From: an uncultured SAR86 cluster bacterium
GTDB taxonomy: Bacteria; Pseudomonadota; Gammaproteobacteria; Magnimaribacterales; D2472
Assembly (NCBI GenBank): GCA_902595065.1
Contig: CACJOM010000001.1
Coordinates: 131,463-195,462 of the forward strand
Direction: 5' to 3'
DNA: 64,000 bases
Shown here: in pieces, positions 1-9,500 of the stretch
Numbering within the stretch: the first letter of the stretch is position 1
How the letters are laid out: the number at the start of each line of letters is the position of its first letter
Notes under the pieces: model-generated
Database searches by the model: none
What the model saw: the letters and a program-made list of their open reading frames with translations, nothing else
What the model was told of the DNA's origin: nothing
Translations under genes and position numbers: made by a program

Positions 1-804
1 GCGCCAATTGCGATTAGACATGCAGGCAGCGTGTCACAACATGAGAATTATCTTTCTAAAATCTCCACCAATGAATATTGTTTTGGAGTTGGTTTTAGCG
101 AATTCATAGGCAAAAGAAATGATGCTGGGATAACTTTTTCGGACAATGTATTAAATGGTAGAGCTATGTTTGTGCTCGACGCTTATGATGCAACGCATTT
201 ATTACTTGCAGATGAAAAAGGTCAGATATTTGTTGTAGATGCAAGATCTTCAAACATAGAAATAGTCAAACTAACCACAGTTGATAAAACCAGACAATAT
301 TCAGAAGTGATCTGCAAAAACTTGGAAGCAGAACTACTAGAAAATTCTTCAGATTCAACAGATCCAATCATCCAAGCAATTGATGCTGGCAGGATTATGC
401 TTGCTGCAGATTCTCTTGGCGCATCACAGACCATGATAGACAAGGCAGTTGATTATGCCAAAGAGCGAAAGCAGTTTGGCAGAGCCATTGGATCATTTCA
501 GGCTGTAAAGCATATGTGTGCAGAGATGGCTGCTGACTTAGAGCCATGCTATGCGCTCGTTTGGCATGCTGCACATTGCCATGATCACTCTCCTGAGGAG
601 GCCAGATTGATGGCCTGTCATGCAAAGGCACATGTCTCTGAAATGAGTAAAGGCATTGCCAAGAAAGCTACCGAGGTTCATGGTGGCATGGGTTTCACAG
701 ACTTGCTTGGCCTACATTACTGGTTCAAACGAATTGGATTAAATCGTCAAATTCTTGGTAGCCCAGAACTTATTCGCGAAGAAGCATATAAAACGCAGGT
801 TTAA
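1..804 (+). CDS. acyl-CoA dehydrogenase family protein, 5' end outside window
   Basis: The reading frame is open from the first base, so the visible 267 residues are the C-terminal part of a longer protein; an internal GTG at 31 is not a credible start. The C-terminal helical domain carries the family hallmarks YAKERKQFG and EVHGGMGFT, which in acyl-CoA dehydrogenases lie near the FAD and at the dimer interface. By family, the protein would oxidise an acyl-CoA to the enoyl-CoA using FAD. The part before the helical domain (roughly the first 120 visible residues) is divergent, so substrate cannot be predicted. The stop overlaps by four bases the stop of the convergent gene on the other strand. 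A flavin-dependent monooxygenase of the same fold cannot be excluded without the N-terminus. Confidence 0.85.
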   Translation, partial: APIAIRHAGSVSQHENYLSKISTNEYCFGVGFSEFIGKRNDAGITFSDNVLNGRAMFVLDAYDATHLLLADEKGQIFVVDARSSNIEIVKLTTVDKTRQYSEVICKNLEAELLENSSDSTDPIIQAIDAGRIMLAADSLGASQTMIDKAVDYAKERKQFGRAIGSFQAVKHMCAEMAADLEPCYALVWHAAHCHDHSPEEARLMACHAKAHVSEMSKGIAKKATEVHGGMGFTDLLGLHYWFKRIGLNRQILGSPELIREEAYKTQV

Positions 805-1412
805 ATTAAATTTTTTGTAATTGCTTCTTCTAAGAGATGTAACCGGTCATTACCAAAAAACATTTTTTCTTTATAAAAAAAAGTGGGCGAGCCAAATCCC
901 CCGCGCCTAATTAACTCATCTGTATTTTTTATCAATAGATCTTTGGCTTCTTGTGATGTGATAAATTTTTTAAATTCCTTAGTATCTAAATTTGAATTTT
1001 TTGCGATATCAAGCAATAAATCTTCCTGACTAATATCTTTACCCTCACTCCAATAGGCTTGAAATACATTATTAGCAAAATCAGCCAGTTTACTTTCTTG
1101 GTTAGCAAACAAGCAGCCTCGCATTGCCTTAACAGAATTAACTGGAAATACCTCAGGAAAACTTATGCTAATTCCTCTAACCTTTGACCATAAATACAGG
1201 TCTTCATTTGAGTAATTAAGCTTTAAAGGATTAGGCTTTTTCCTAAACTCATATACATCTTGATTAACAGTATTAAACACTCCCCCTACCAGTACTGGCT
1301 TCCATTCTATTTCTAGCTTATACCTTTGTGATAACGATTCAATTTCGACAAATGCTAAATATGTCCAAGGGCTTGAACAATCAAAGTAAAATTCTATATA
1401 GTTAGCATTCAT
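801..1412 (-). CDS. DsbA-family / 2-hydroxychromene-2-carboxylate isomerase-like protein
   Basis: This is a 203-residue thioredoxin-fold protein of the kappa-GST/HCCA isomerase type. The N-terminus has IEFYFDCSSPWTYLAF, in which Ser of the SSPW segment replaces the DsbA cysteine pair and would activate glutathione. The C-terminal RGGFGSPTFFY contains the family cis-proline. Known members isomerise 2-hydroxychromene-2-carboxylate in naphthalene catabolism or act as glutathione transferases; the substrate here is unknown. I place the start at ATG 1412 (MNANYIEF), because a longer in-frame version to 1493 would run into the divergent prc gene and adds a low-complexity leader. It converges on the acyl-CoA dehydrogenase gene with a 4-base stop overlap. 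Confidence 0.8.
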   Translation of the reverse strand: MNANYIEFYFDCSSPWTYLAFVEIESLSQRYKLEIEWKPVLVGGVFNTVNQDVYEFRKKPNPLKLNYSNEDLYLWSKVRGISISFPEVFPVNSVKAMRGCLFANQESKLADFANNVFQAYWSEGKDISQEDLLLDIAKNSNLDTKEFKKFITSQEAKDLLIKNTDELIRRGGFGSPTFFYKEKMFFGNDRLHLLEEAITKNLI

Positions 1413-1440
1413 TATTAACAAATATTGTAAATTAATTATC

Positions 1441-3558
1441 TTGTATAAACAGAAAAAAGCTTTGAGCTTAACAATAATACTGTTGCTTAGCATTTGTGTT
1501 GAGGCAAAAATAAATATACCTGTATCAGCTTCAAAACAAGAGCTTTGCCAAGAAATTTATCAAAAGATGACTAACGAACACTTTTTTAATGATAAAGACT
1601 TGAGCTCCATAAACGCTGAAATATTTAATGCATTAGTAGCTCAACTGGATTCACAGAAAATATATTTCACAGAGAATGAAATTAGCTCATTTAAAAGAAA
1701 ATTTTCTCAATTTGATAGTCCTAATAGCTATCAAAAAAAATACTTAAGACCTTCTCTCTGCTCAATAGATTTAAAATCTAATTTTGCATTTATAAATCTA
1801 TACTTTAACCGGCTGATTGAGGCAACCAACTACCAGCTTAAAGAGGTTGCTAAAAGGGGTTTTGATTATACAAAAGAGGATATCATCGTAATTGATGATG
1901 ATAAAAAAAATTGGCAAAAGAGTAAATTTGAGCTTAAAAAAGTATGGAAAAGACTGGCAAAAAATGATGTCTTAACATCCATGCTTGCTGAAAAAGAGTT
2001 AGATGAAGCAACAGAAACTATTGAAAAAAGATACAAAAATAGACTTAAAAGAATTGCTCAAAGAAACGAGGAAGATGTCTTTTCAATATCTATGAATAAT
2101 TTGACATCTTTTTTTGATCCACATTCTTCTTACTTTTCTCCTAAATCAGCTGAGGATTTTGAAATGACAATGAGCCTAAAGCTTGAAGGAATTGGTGCTT
2201 TGCTTACAACAGAGGATGATTACCCAACCATAGTCAGTGTTGTGCCCGGGGGCCCAGCTGAAAAAACAGGAAAAATTAATCCAGATGACAAGATAGTAAA
2301 GATATCTCAAGTTGAAGATTTGAATTCAACTCCAACTGATGTTGTAGGGTGGAGAATTGATGAAGTAGTTCAATTGATTCGAGGCAAAGCTGGAACTAAA
2401 GTTAAATTAGAGCTGATTCCAGGAAAAACAGAAGATTTTAGTGAAAGGAAATTTGTAACTATTACTCGCGAAGAAGTAAAGCTTGAGGAACAAGCAGCAA
2501 AATCAAAAATAATTGAAATCAAAAGAAATTCGCAATCAATAAAAATTGGCATAATAGATTTACCCACTTTTTATATAGATTTCAATGCATGGCGAAATAG
2601 AGATCCAAATTTTAGAAGCAGCTCAAAAGATGTTGAAACCATATTAAGAAAATTCGATGATCAAAGAGTTGATGCTGTCTTAATTGATCTTAGGGGCAAT
2701 TCCGGTGGTTCTCTTTTTGAGGCGAATAAATTAACTGGATTGTTTGTATCCTCTGGAGCAACACTACAGGTAAAAGAGAGTAATGGCAGTATAAGACCCT
2801 GGGGAGATGCAAGAGCTAAGCAAATATGGAAAAAGCCAATGGCTGTTATGGTCGATAGATATTCTGCCTCCGCATCAGAAATTTTTGCAGGAGCTATACA
2901 AGACTATCAAAGAGGGATAATAATTGGGCAAAAAACATTCGGCAAAGGGACTGTTCAAAAATTAGATGATTTGAGCTCTGGGCAAATCAAAATTACTGAA
3001 TCAAAGTTTTATAGAATTACTGGGGCTGGGATGCAAAGCAAAGGCATTCATCCCGATATTACATTACCAAGTACTTGGGATATTGAAGAAATTGGTGAAA
3101 GTTCCTACGAAACAGCTCTTCCATGGGATGAAATTAAACCTGTCCGTTTTAAGAAATTTTCTATGGGATTATCTTTGATCTCTCAATTAAATAATGAGCA
3201 TTTGTCGAGAGTTAATCAGAATCCTAATTTGCAATATATCCTTGATATAAGGAAAAGATATGAAATCCAAAAAAATAAAGAAGTAATTTCTTTAAACATA
3301 GCTAATAGAAGAGCCGAAAAAGAAGAAAGGCAGTCATGGGCTTTAGATATAGAAAACAAGAGACGCGCTTCACTTAATTTAGAGACTTTTAGTTCGTACA
3401 AAGCCATGGAGGATTTCAATGATGACAAGGAAGCCTTAAAAAATAATAAGGATTCTGAGATAGACATTGATAATGACTATCTTCTAAATGAAGGCGCAGA
3501 AATACTTTCAGACTATACAATATTTAATCAAAACATTTATTTGTCTAAGGCAGCTTAA
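1441..3558 (+). CDS. prc: carboxy-terminal (tail-specific) processing protease Prc
   Basis: This 705-residue periplasmic S41 protease matches the usual Prc length (E. coli 682). The start is a TTG, supported by the clean signal peptide it begins (MYKQKKALSLTIILLLSIC, cleavage near EA-KI). Order: helical N-domain to about 230, PDZ about 240-335 (VVPGGPAEKTGKI), S41 core about 365-560, then a C-terminal DUF3340-like helical region. The Ser/Lys dyad is S477 (SASASEIF) and K502 (TFGKGTVQ), 25 residues apart as in E. coli S452/K477. By family it degrades or trims periplasmic proteins with nonpolar C-termini and regulates murein hydrolases. It is divergent from the isomerase gene with 28 bases between, and exonuclease III follows 6 bases downstream. 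Confidence 0.95.
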   Translation: MYKQKKALSLTIILLLSICVEAKINIPVSASKQELCQEIYQKMTNEHFFNDKDLSSINAEIFNALVAQLDSQKIYFTENEISSFKRKFSQFDSPNSYQKKYLRPSLCSIDLKSNFAFINLYFNRLIEATNYQLKEVAKRGFDYTKEDIIVIDDDKKNWQKSKFELKKVWKRLAKNDVLTSMLAEKELDEATETIEKRYKNRLKRIAQRNEEDVFSISMNNLTSFFDPHSSYFSPKSAEDFEMTMSLKLEGIGALLTTEDDYPTIVSVVPGGPAEKTGKINPDDKIVKISQVEDLNSTPTDVVGWRIDEVVQLIRGKAGTKVKLELIPGKTEDFSERKFVTITREEVKLEEQAAKSKIIEIKRNSQSIKIGIIDLPTFYIDFNAWRNRDPNFRSSSKDVETILRKFDDQRVDAVLIDLRGNSGGSLFEANKLTGLFVSSGATLQVKESNGSIRPWGDARAKQIWKKPMAVMVDRYSASASEIFAGAIQDYQRGIIIGQKTFGKGTVQKLDDLSSGQIKITESKFYRITGAGMQSKGIHPDITLPSTWDIEEIGESSYETALPWDEIKPVRFKKFSMGLSLISQLNNEHLSRVNQNPNLQYILDIRKRYEIQKNKEVISLNIANRRAEKEERQSWALDIENKRRASLNLETFSSYKAMEDFNDDKEALKNNKDSEIDIDNDYLLNEGAEILSDYTIFNQNIYLSKAA

Positions 3559-3564
3559 AGTAAT

Positions 3565-4374
3565 ATGAAAATTGTATCTTTTAATATAAATAGCATAAGA
3601 GCTCGTCCCCATCAACTTATTCATCTTAGAGATACCATCGATCCAGATGTAATTGGAATACAAGAAACTAAAGTTAATGATCCTGAATTTCCAATTGATG
3701 AAATTAAAGAAATTGGATACCACCCAGAATTTTGGGGACAAAAAGGTCACTATGGGGTGGCGATTCTAAGCAAAAAGAAACCTGAAAATGTCCAAAAAGG
3801 TTTTGTAGGTGATTCAGAAGATGACCAAAAAAGATTCATACAGGCCACTTTTAAATGGAAAAGAACAAAAATTACTGTTATGAATGGGTATTTTCCTCAG
3901 GGAGAAAATAGATCACATGAAACAAAATTTCCAAAAAAAATTAAGTTTTATAATGATCTAAAAAAACACATCTTAAAACTTCAAAAAAAGGAAAAAAACC
4001 TAATTATCATGGGGGACTTCAATGTGGCACCATCACCTCTTGACATAGGTATTGGAGAGCAAAATATTAAAAGATGGCTCAGGGATGGAAAGACTGCTTT
4101 TCTGCCTGAAGAAATTGAAATGTGGAATAAAATTAAAAACCTTGGATTTATAGATACATGGCGAGAACAGAATCCAGAAGAAGATTCAATATATTCTTGG
4201 TTTGATTACAGATCAAGAATGTTTGATGATGATCCTAAAAGAGGGCTTAGAATAGATCATATTTTGATCTCAAAAAATCTTGTATCTTCAATTCATAAAA
4301 CTGGTATAGACTATATTGCCAGGAGCATGGAAAAACCCTCAGATCATTGTCCAATATGGGTAGAATTAGATTAA
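3565..4374 (+). CDS. xthA: exodeoxyribonuclease III
   Basis: This 269-residue protein of the EEP superfamily has full-length similarity to Xth, the 3'-5' exonuclease and AP endonuclease of base excision repair. Visible catalytic elements are N7 (SFNINS), metal-binding E34 (IQETKV), the GDFNVAP motif, RIDHIL, and the terminal SDHCP with catalytic H261. It starts 6 bases after the prc stop, so the two are probably co-transcribed even though the functions are unrelated. It converges on the beta-propeller gene at 4403. No odd features were seen. Confidence 0.95.
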   Translation: MKIVSFNINSIRARPHQLIHLRDTIDPDVIGIQETKVNDPEFPIDEIKEIGYHPEFWGQKGHYGVAILSKKKPENVQKGFVGDSEDDQKRFIQATFKWKRTKITVMNGYFPQGENRSHETKFPKKIKFYNDLKKHILKLQKKEKNLIIMGDFNVAPSPLDIGIGEQNIKRWLRDGKTAFLPEEIEMWNKIKNLGFIDTWREQNPEEDSIYSWFDYRSRMFDDDPKRGLRIDHILISKNLVSSIHKTGIDYIARSMEKPSDHCPIWVELD

Positions 4375-4402
4375 ATATTAAGCATATGTTTATGTTGTTA
4401 CA

Positions 4403-5800
4403 TTAAATTTTGCTACTAATAATTCCTATAATCCCATTAGTTTCTCCAGAGAAAATAATCTGAGATGTGCTTGGAATGTATAAGATATCTCGTATTCTCT
4501 CACCTGAAAAAATTTTCAACTTAGATTTATTTGTAGGGTTATATAAAAAAATTGTTTTTTCATTTTCGGCCTTAGAGTTATTTCCCTTTGATGAAAATAT
4601 TATGCTAAAACCTTGCTTATTAAAAAAACCTTCATCATTTGCAACAATTGCTGAAATTCCTATTGAGGGAACAAAATATATCTCAGGCTCTATAAACCCA
4701 TGCTCATCATGAGATTTATATAATGGAGCTTTTTGATATGTTTTATCATCTGTATCAACAATCAAGGCTCCCTCTGGATTGATTTTACTAGCTGAATAAT
4801 GTTCTCCATAAGAAGATATAGGCCATCCAAAATTTTTAATGTCTTGGCTTAACCCATATTGATTTAAATTAATCTCGTCACCACCATTTGGTCCATGTTC
4901 GGTAGACCAAATTTCTTTTAATTCATCTATATATGAAAGGCCCATAACATTTCTATGGCCCATGGAAACAATTTCTGCTTCAGCAGTATTTTTATCTATA
5001 GCTAAAATCTTACCTAGCTCACTCGATAAATCCTGAGCTAAATCTCGATAACGAAACGTACCAGTACTATATAAAATTTTGTTATCTTTAAATTCAGCGA
5101 TTCTACCCCCAGAATCACTTGCATTGTATTCTCCATAATTATTTTTAATATTGACACAATCATTTGGAACAAAAAATATTTCAAAGTTTAAAAATGATTG
5201 ATCTAGCTCTGCTCTTAAAATCGATGTATTAAAACAATTAAACTCCTTCATAAAAGATACTGATGCATATATATACTGCTTGTCAGCAAACAGCCCTTTC
5301 ATTCCATATTGACCAGGACCATAAAAATCAAAATATTTAATATGACTAAATATATTTGAAGGAACGTGCTGAACTTTATTTGTACCCGAAACCAATTCAG
5401 AAAGTTCAACAAAAAAGAATAATCCATTTTCTTGGGCAATAATAATCTTATCTTCATATTGAGCTAAATAAGAGCCACCCTTAGCTTTTCCGTTCTTTGT
5501 TTTATTAAGAAAATTAGGCTTAAAAAGATTAAGCTTGATGTCTTGATGGCTAAAATATTCAGAGTCATTAATGCTGGCTAAATTTAGATTTTTTTCAACT
5601 ACAAAAAAGTCCTTCATAGCTTGCAATGCATAGACTTTTTTAGTGTAGTGAATATTTCTCTCCTCGATTAGGTTATAAACATAAGCTTTGGAATGAAAAG
5701 GCATGTACTCTCTTAGAATGTCTTTTGCTGAGTCCTTGTATACAAATAAGCTGCATATCACCAATATTGAGATTAACAAAAATATATAATTGGGTTTCAT
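4403..5800 (-). CDS. membrane-anchored PQQ sugar dehydrogenase-like beta-propeller, probable pseudoenzyme
   Basis: This 465-residue protein has one N-terminal membrane anchor (about residues 5-20) and an extracytoplasmic beta-propeller related to soluble aldose/glucose dehydrogenases. Family marks are SGGRIAEF, LGKILAID, the signature EHGPNGGDEINL (301-312) and FGWPISSYGEHY. The two residues expected for catalysis and PQQ contact are changed: the His of HxSGGR is S228 (ASDSGGR) and the Gln of RNxQG is M286 (RNVMG). The paralogue at 14559-16070 keeps both. I therefore infer loss of dehydrogenase activity and perhaps a binding or scaffolding role. It is divergent from a GT39-like gene 34 bases away, suggesting a link to glycan work at the membrane. 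Fold assignment is firm; function is not. Confidence 0.8.
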   Translation of the reverse strand: MKPNYIFLLISILVICSLFVYKDSAKDILREYMPFHSKAYVYNLIEERNIHYTKKVYALQAMKDFFVVEKNLNLASINDSEYFSHQDIKLNLFKPNFLNKTKNGKAKGGSYLAQYEDKIIIAQENGLFFFVELSELVSGTNKVQHVPSNIFSHIKYFDFYGPGQYGMKGLFADKQYIYASVSFMKEFNCFNTSILRAELDQSFLNFEIFFVPNDCVNIKNNYGEYNASDSGGRIAEFKDNKILYSTGTFRYRDLAQDLSSELGKILAIDKNTAEAEIVSMGHRNVMGLSYIDELKEIWSTEHGPNGGDEINLNQYGLSQDIKNFGWPISSYGEHYSASKINPEGALIVDTDDKTYQKAPLYKSHDEHGFIEPEIYFVPSIGISAIVANDEGFFNKQGFSIIFSSKGNNSKAENEKTIFLYNPTNKSKLKIFSGERIRDILYIPSTSQIIFSGETNGIIGIISSKI

Positions 5801-5834
5801 ATATGATAATTATATATATATAAAGCAATCTGCA

Positions 5835-7382
5835 ATGTTAAAAGAAAAAATTATAGGATTAATTTCATCATATTCGGCTGCTGTTATATTTTTGTCTTTG
5901 CTTATCTTTTCCTTATTCTTTCAAAGAGATTTCTTAATTTATAGAGATTTTTCAATAATTTGGCATGGAGCACTGTTGACTGCAGAGGGTTATACTCCTT
6001 GGAACGATTTTATCATGCCGATAAGCCCACTAAGTATATACTTTGTAGGCTTATTTCTATCCTTGACTGAAAAATCTTGGCTAGCATTTCAAGTTTTTCA
6101 AATAATCATGAATTGTATTTTGCTAGCTTTTGTTAGTATTTTTTTAATAAAATTTGAAAAAAATAAAATTCTGATAATTTTATCTCTTTTTACCTTCACC
6201 TTTTTTTACTTAATTTTCCTTACCCATCCTTGGTATAACAATTTTGGCTCTTTTTTTCTCTTAATTAGCATTATTCTTGCAAACTATCACTCAAAAGTGT
6301 TGATTTTTTTTGCTGGAATTTTTTCTGCATTCACTATTTTTATTAAAGTTGATTTTGGTTTTTTGGCAGCATTGTCAGCATGTTCTATTATTTTTTACAG
6401 ATTTAAAGATAATGATAGAAGATTATTTATTCAAAATATTTCAATATTTTTTCTTGGATTATTATCTTTTTTAATTTTTGTTATTTCCTTATATCAAGAT
6501 CAAGTTCTTCAGAAAACAATTGAAATGATGTCAGTAGTATCTGTGGGCAGATTTGAAAGAATTTACAGGATTTTAGAGATAAGAAATATTTTTCTTATCT
6601 CAATTGCACTTTGGTGTGTGTTTTTTGCGAGTAAATACAAAAAGCATTTTTTTTCATATGGCTTGGTTATATTTTCTTCAGTAATAACATCTATGTTTGG
6701 TGGGTTAGAGCATACTCATTATTATTTTATGTTTACTTTGCCGCCTATTCTTTACTTTTGTTTTCAAGAAAAAGGAAATAATAAGTTCTTATTTTTTTTG
6801 TTACCAATGATTATCTATTTAACTATTCCAGCTTTAAGGCTTAATGCCCATATTGGAGAAAATTATTTAACAGGATCTTTTGAGTCTGAATATTTTAATA
6901 AAAGAAATATAAAGTCAGACGTAGAAATTATAAGTTTAGAATCTTGTTCAAAATATCTAGTGAATGTATATGGTCCATCAGATTTTTGTTTTTTGGATAA
7001 AATGCTTGAAAGTCGACTGAAGGCATCTGAGAATGAAACAAGCCTAATTTTAAATATCTCAGAATTAAATTTTTTAGGAGCTCATTATCAAGTTCCTCCC
7101 ATAAAAAATCATCCCTTATGGTACAAATTTGGCCAAACCATTAATAAAGATTTTATTGAAATGATTTATGAAGAAATAAATAATGGAGATTATAAATACA
7201 TATTGGTTCAGCTCGTCCCTGAAAATTATTCTAGCGGAAAATCACGAAATGAATTAATTAATTATATAAAGCAAACCAAACGATATTCTCTTGATGAAAA
7301 AATTTATGAGTCTCCTATGTGTATGATTATCGGAAGATCAATTCAAGAATGTGGTATTTATTCTTTTCAAAAAATTGAATAA
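5835..7382 (+). CDS. polytopic membrane glycosyltransferase, GT39/ArnT-like
   Basis: This protein of about 515 residues has many hydrophobic segments (roughly nine or ten) and a soluble C-terminal part of about 150 residues. The first loop after TM1 contains YRDFSIIWHGALLTAEGY, an acidic first-loop motif typical of GT-C enzymes that use polyprenyl-phosphate sugars. It probably transfers a sugar from a lipid carrier on the periplasmic face, but donor and acceptor are unknown. I chose ATG 5835 (MLKEKII) because a longer in-frame version starting at 5790 would overlap the divergent beta-propeller gene and adds a polar leader. A second GT-C protein follows 24 bases after its stop. Alternative: an uncharacterised membrane protein of the same fold. 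Confidence 0.65.
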   Translation: MLKEKIIGLISSYSAAVIFLSLLIFSLFFQRDFLIYRDFSIIWHGALLTAEGYTPWNDFIMPISPLSIYFVGLFLSLTEKSWLAFQVFQIIMNCILLAFVSIFLIKFEKNKILIILSLFTFTFFYLIFLTHPWYNNFGSFFLLISIILANYHSKVLIFFAGIFSAFTIFIKVDFGFLAALSACSIIFYRFKDNDRRLFIQNISIFFLGLLSFLIFVISLYQDQVLQKTIEMMSVVSVGRFERIYRILEIRNIFLISIALWCVFFASKYKKHFFSYGLVIFSSVITSMFGGLEHTHYYFMFTLPPILYFCFQEKGNNKFLFFLLPMIIYLTIPALRLNAHIGENYLTGSFESEYFNKRNIKSDVEIISLESCSKYLVNVYGPSDFCFLDKMLESRLKASENETSLILNISELNFLGAHYQVPPIKNHPLWYKFGQTINKDFIEMIYEEINNGDYKYILVQLVPENYSSGKSRNELINYIKQTKRYSLDEKIYESPMCMIIGRSIQECGIYSFQKIE

Positions 7383-7393
7383 ATTTAGTTGGT

Positions 7394-7398
7394 AAGGA
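7394..7398 (+). promoter_or_regulatory. ribosome binding site fixing the start of the second GT39-like gene
   Basis: AAGGA lies 8 bases upstream of ATG 7407. It sits inside the first codons of the alternative TTG-initiated reading at 7389, which argues for the downstream ATG. Confidence 0.55.
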
Positions 7399-7406
7399 TT
7401 TTTAAG

Positions 7407-9008
7407 ATGCTTCATAAAGCCCTATCATTCAGCAAACTTCCACATCTTATAATGGTTTTATTTTTCTTGCTGCTATCATGGATTGCATCTGGCTGGTTAG
7501 ATATAGATATTCTTAGGTCAAAAAGCTTAGATGAATACGTATTTCATAGAGTTATTTTAAATATTCATGAGGGATTTTTAAATTTTGATTTAAGGCAGAT
7601 TTTTTCAATTTATTTCTATTTATATGGATTTTCTTATTTCTTTTTGAACTATCTATTGGTTTTACCGTTTCTTGATTTAGAAACAAACCTTATAGTTTTT
7701 CTTCCTCGAATAATTTCAACATTTTCAATGTTTATGACGTGGCTGTTCCTGCACAAATTAATTGTTTTAAAAAATGCAGACATCTGGATCGCCTATCTAA
7801 TACTTGTTTTATTCATGTTTATGCCAGGTGTTTGGTTAAATGCTACATGGTTTCATCCAGATTTCTTAATGACATGGACGATGATGATCTCAATTTATTT
7901 CTTATTCATATCAAAATTCAGCTTTAATCATTATTTTTTACTATCGATAGTTGCTTGGTCTTTTGCAATTTCAATAAAATTTCAGGCTGTAATGCTTGCT
8001 CCTTTGTATGGATGGTTTTTTTTAGATAGAGTTTCTAATAGTAATTCAAAAACTGAAATAATGAGACAGTTAATAGTAACGACATCGATTGTTCTATTAA
8101 CTTATCTTATTTTAAATCCATACCTTCTTCATCCTGAAGGCATTATGACTTGGATAGATTCTGCTATATTTGAATTTAAAAAAAATTCAGTTGATGATAT
8201 TGCTATTCTTGATAAGCTTGAAAGTACCTTTCTTTCATTTTTTATATCAAAAATAATTTTTGTTTGTATTTGTTCTATTTCCATATATTTAATATTTAGA
8301 GATATCATCAGTAAGAGTTTTACTTTTGAAGGAGGAATTTCATTTTGTTATCTTGTAAACCTAAGTCTGTTAATTTATTTCAGCAATAAATTGTGGCCAC
8401 ATTATTATCTGCCCTTAGGAATATTTGCATTAATAATTTTAGGCATTGAACTGCCAAGGTTAAAAAGCTTTGTAAAGAATAAATATATATATAGTAGCGT
8501 ATTGATTATATTGGCTATTTCTCAAATATATTCAAATGGAAATGATCTTCTAATGCATTTTGAAAAACGCATGCAAAATGAGGTCGTAAAGTATGATGAA
8601 TTAAACAATACTTCTTTTTTAAGCGAAGAAAAGGAATTAGAAAAGCTTCTTTCTCTGCAGAAGCTACTTGAAAAAAATATTTCGCAAGATTCACAAATAA
8701 TTTCTTCTGATTATATCAATGTGCCAATGAAGAGGCTTGGATTAAAACAGCAAAATAATACATTAATATATGAAAAATTAAATATTATTCATGCAAAAAA
8801 ACTAAGGCAATCTAAAAGCAATATTAACTTCATAATCTCTTATGTTGATGAAGATTTCGTATCTTTTCAAAACAAGGGTGACAAAATTTACGCATCATTT
8901 AGCGACAAAGAATTTGATTTAAATATTAAAAAATATTTTATTTTTAAAGAAATTTTATTTCAAAATGACATAGTCATTCTTACATTAGAAAAAAGAAATA
9001 TTATCTAA
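7407..9008 (+). CDS. polytopic membrane glycosyltransferase, GT39 family-like
   Basis: This membrane protein of about 533 residues has an N-terminal hydrophobic segment, then LDIDILRSKSLDEYVFHR, an acidic first periplasmic loop like the catalytic Asp/Glu loop of ArnT/PMT-type GT-C enzymes. Around nine further hydrophobic segments follow, then a roughly 130-residue hydrophilic tail. Start choice: AAGGA at 7394-7398 lies 8 bases before ATG 7407, which is better than the in-frame TTG at 7389. It is read in the same direction as the preceding GT39-like gene and is probably co-transcribed. Likely job: attachment of a lipid-linked sugar to lipid A, a glycan or a protein in the periplasm; the sugar is not predictable. 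It converges on tadA. Confidence 0.65.
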   Translation: MLHKALSFSKLPHLIMVLFFLLLSWIASGWLDIDILRSKSLDEYVFHRVILNIHEGFLNFDLRQIFSIYFYLYGFSYFFLNYLLVLPFLDLETNLIVFLPRIISTFSMFMTWLFLHKLIVLKNADIWIAYLILVLFMFMPGVWLNATWFHPDFLMTWTMMISIYFLFISKFSFNHYFLLSIVAWSFAISIKFQAVMLAPLYGWFFLDRVSNSNSKTEIMRQLIVTTSIVLLTYLILNPYLLHPEGIMTWIDSAIFEFKKNSVDDIAILDKLESTFLSFFISKIIFVCICSISIYLIFRDIISKSFTFEGGISFCYLVNLSLLIYFSNKLWPHYYLPLGIFALIILGIELPRLKSFVKNKYIYSSVLIILAISQIYSNGNDLLMHFEKRMQNEVVKYDELNNTSFLSEEKELEKLLSLQKLLEKNISQDSQIISSDYINVPMKRLGLKQQNNTLIYEKLNIIHAKKLRQSKSNINFIISYVDEDFVSFQNKGDKIYASFSDKEFDLNIKKYFIFKEILFQNDIVILTLEKRNII

Positions 9009-9023
9009 TTATAGGAAAGATTT

Positions 9024-9482
9024 TTAGCGTCGTTCTGCAAAAAAATCAACTAGTAAATTTTTTGATTTTCTGCATTCACCCAAGTATTTATAAGCTACGT
9101 TATGATTATGCTCAGGTTTACTAAAGAAATTATCTATACTAACAACTGCGCCTGTTTTTGGTTGTTTTAATCCAAAGTACAAATTTTTAATTCTTGCATG
9201 AACCATTGCCATACAACACATGTAACATGGCTCAACAGAAACATATAAGTCACAATTAACTAATCGATAATTTTTTAAATACTCTCCCGCTTTATTCATT
9301 GCAATAATTTCAGCATGTGCAGATACTGAATTTGATTTTAAAACTTGATTAAAACCTCTTCCTATAATTTTATTATTTAAAACTACAACAGCTCCAACAG
9401 GAACTTCGTCATCATTCTTTGCATTTCTTGCCTCATTAACAGCCAATGATAAGTAGTATTCGTGCATAAAAATTTTAGTCAT
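9024..9482 (-). CDS. tadA: tRNA adenosine(34) deaminase TadA
   Basis: This 152-residue zinc deaminase converts A34 to inosine in tRNA-Arg(ACG), allowing wobble decoding of CGN codons. Zinc ligands and catalytic Glu are visible: HAEI (H56, E58) and PCYMCC (C86, C89), with EVPVGAVVV near the N-terminus. Length fits the family (E. coli 167). ATG 9482 is used; a second in-frame ATG at 9467 (MHEYYL) is also plausible. It is an essential housekeeping gene sitting inside the glycan region, transcribed in the same direction as the upstream nitroreductase with an 18-base gap. Confidence 0.95.
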   Translation of the reverse strand: MTKIFMHEYYLSLAVNEARNAKNDDEVPVGAVVVLNNKIIGRGFNQVLKSNSVSAHAEIIAMNKAGEYLKNYRLVNCDLYVSVEPCYMCCMAMVHARIKNLYFGLKQPKTGAVVSIDNFFSKPEHNHNVAYKYLGECRKSKNLLVDFFAERR

Positions 9483-9500
9483 TATAAAAGTACTGTGAGG

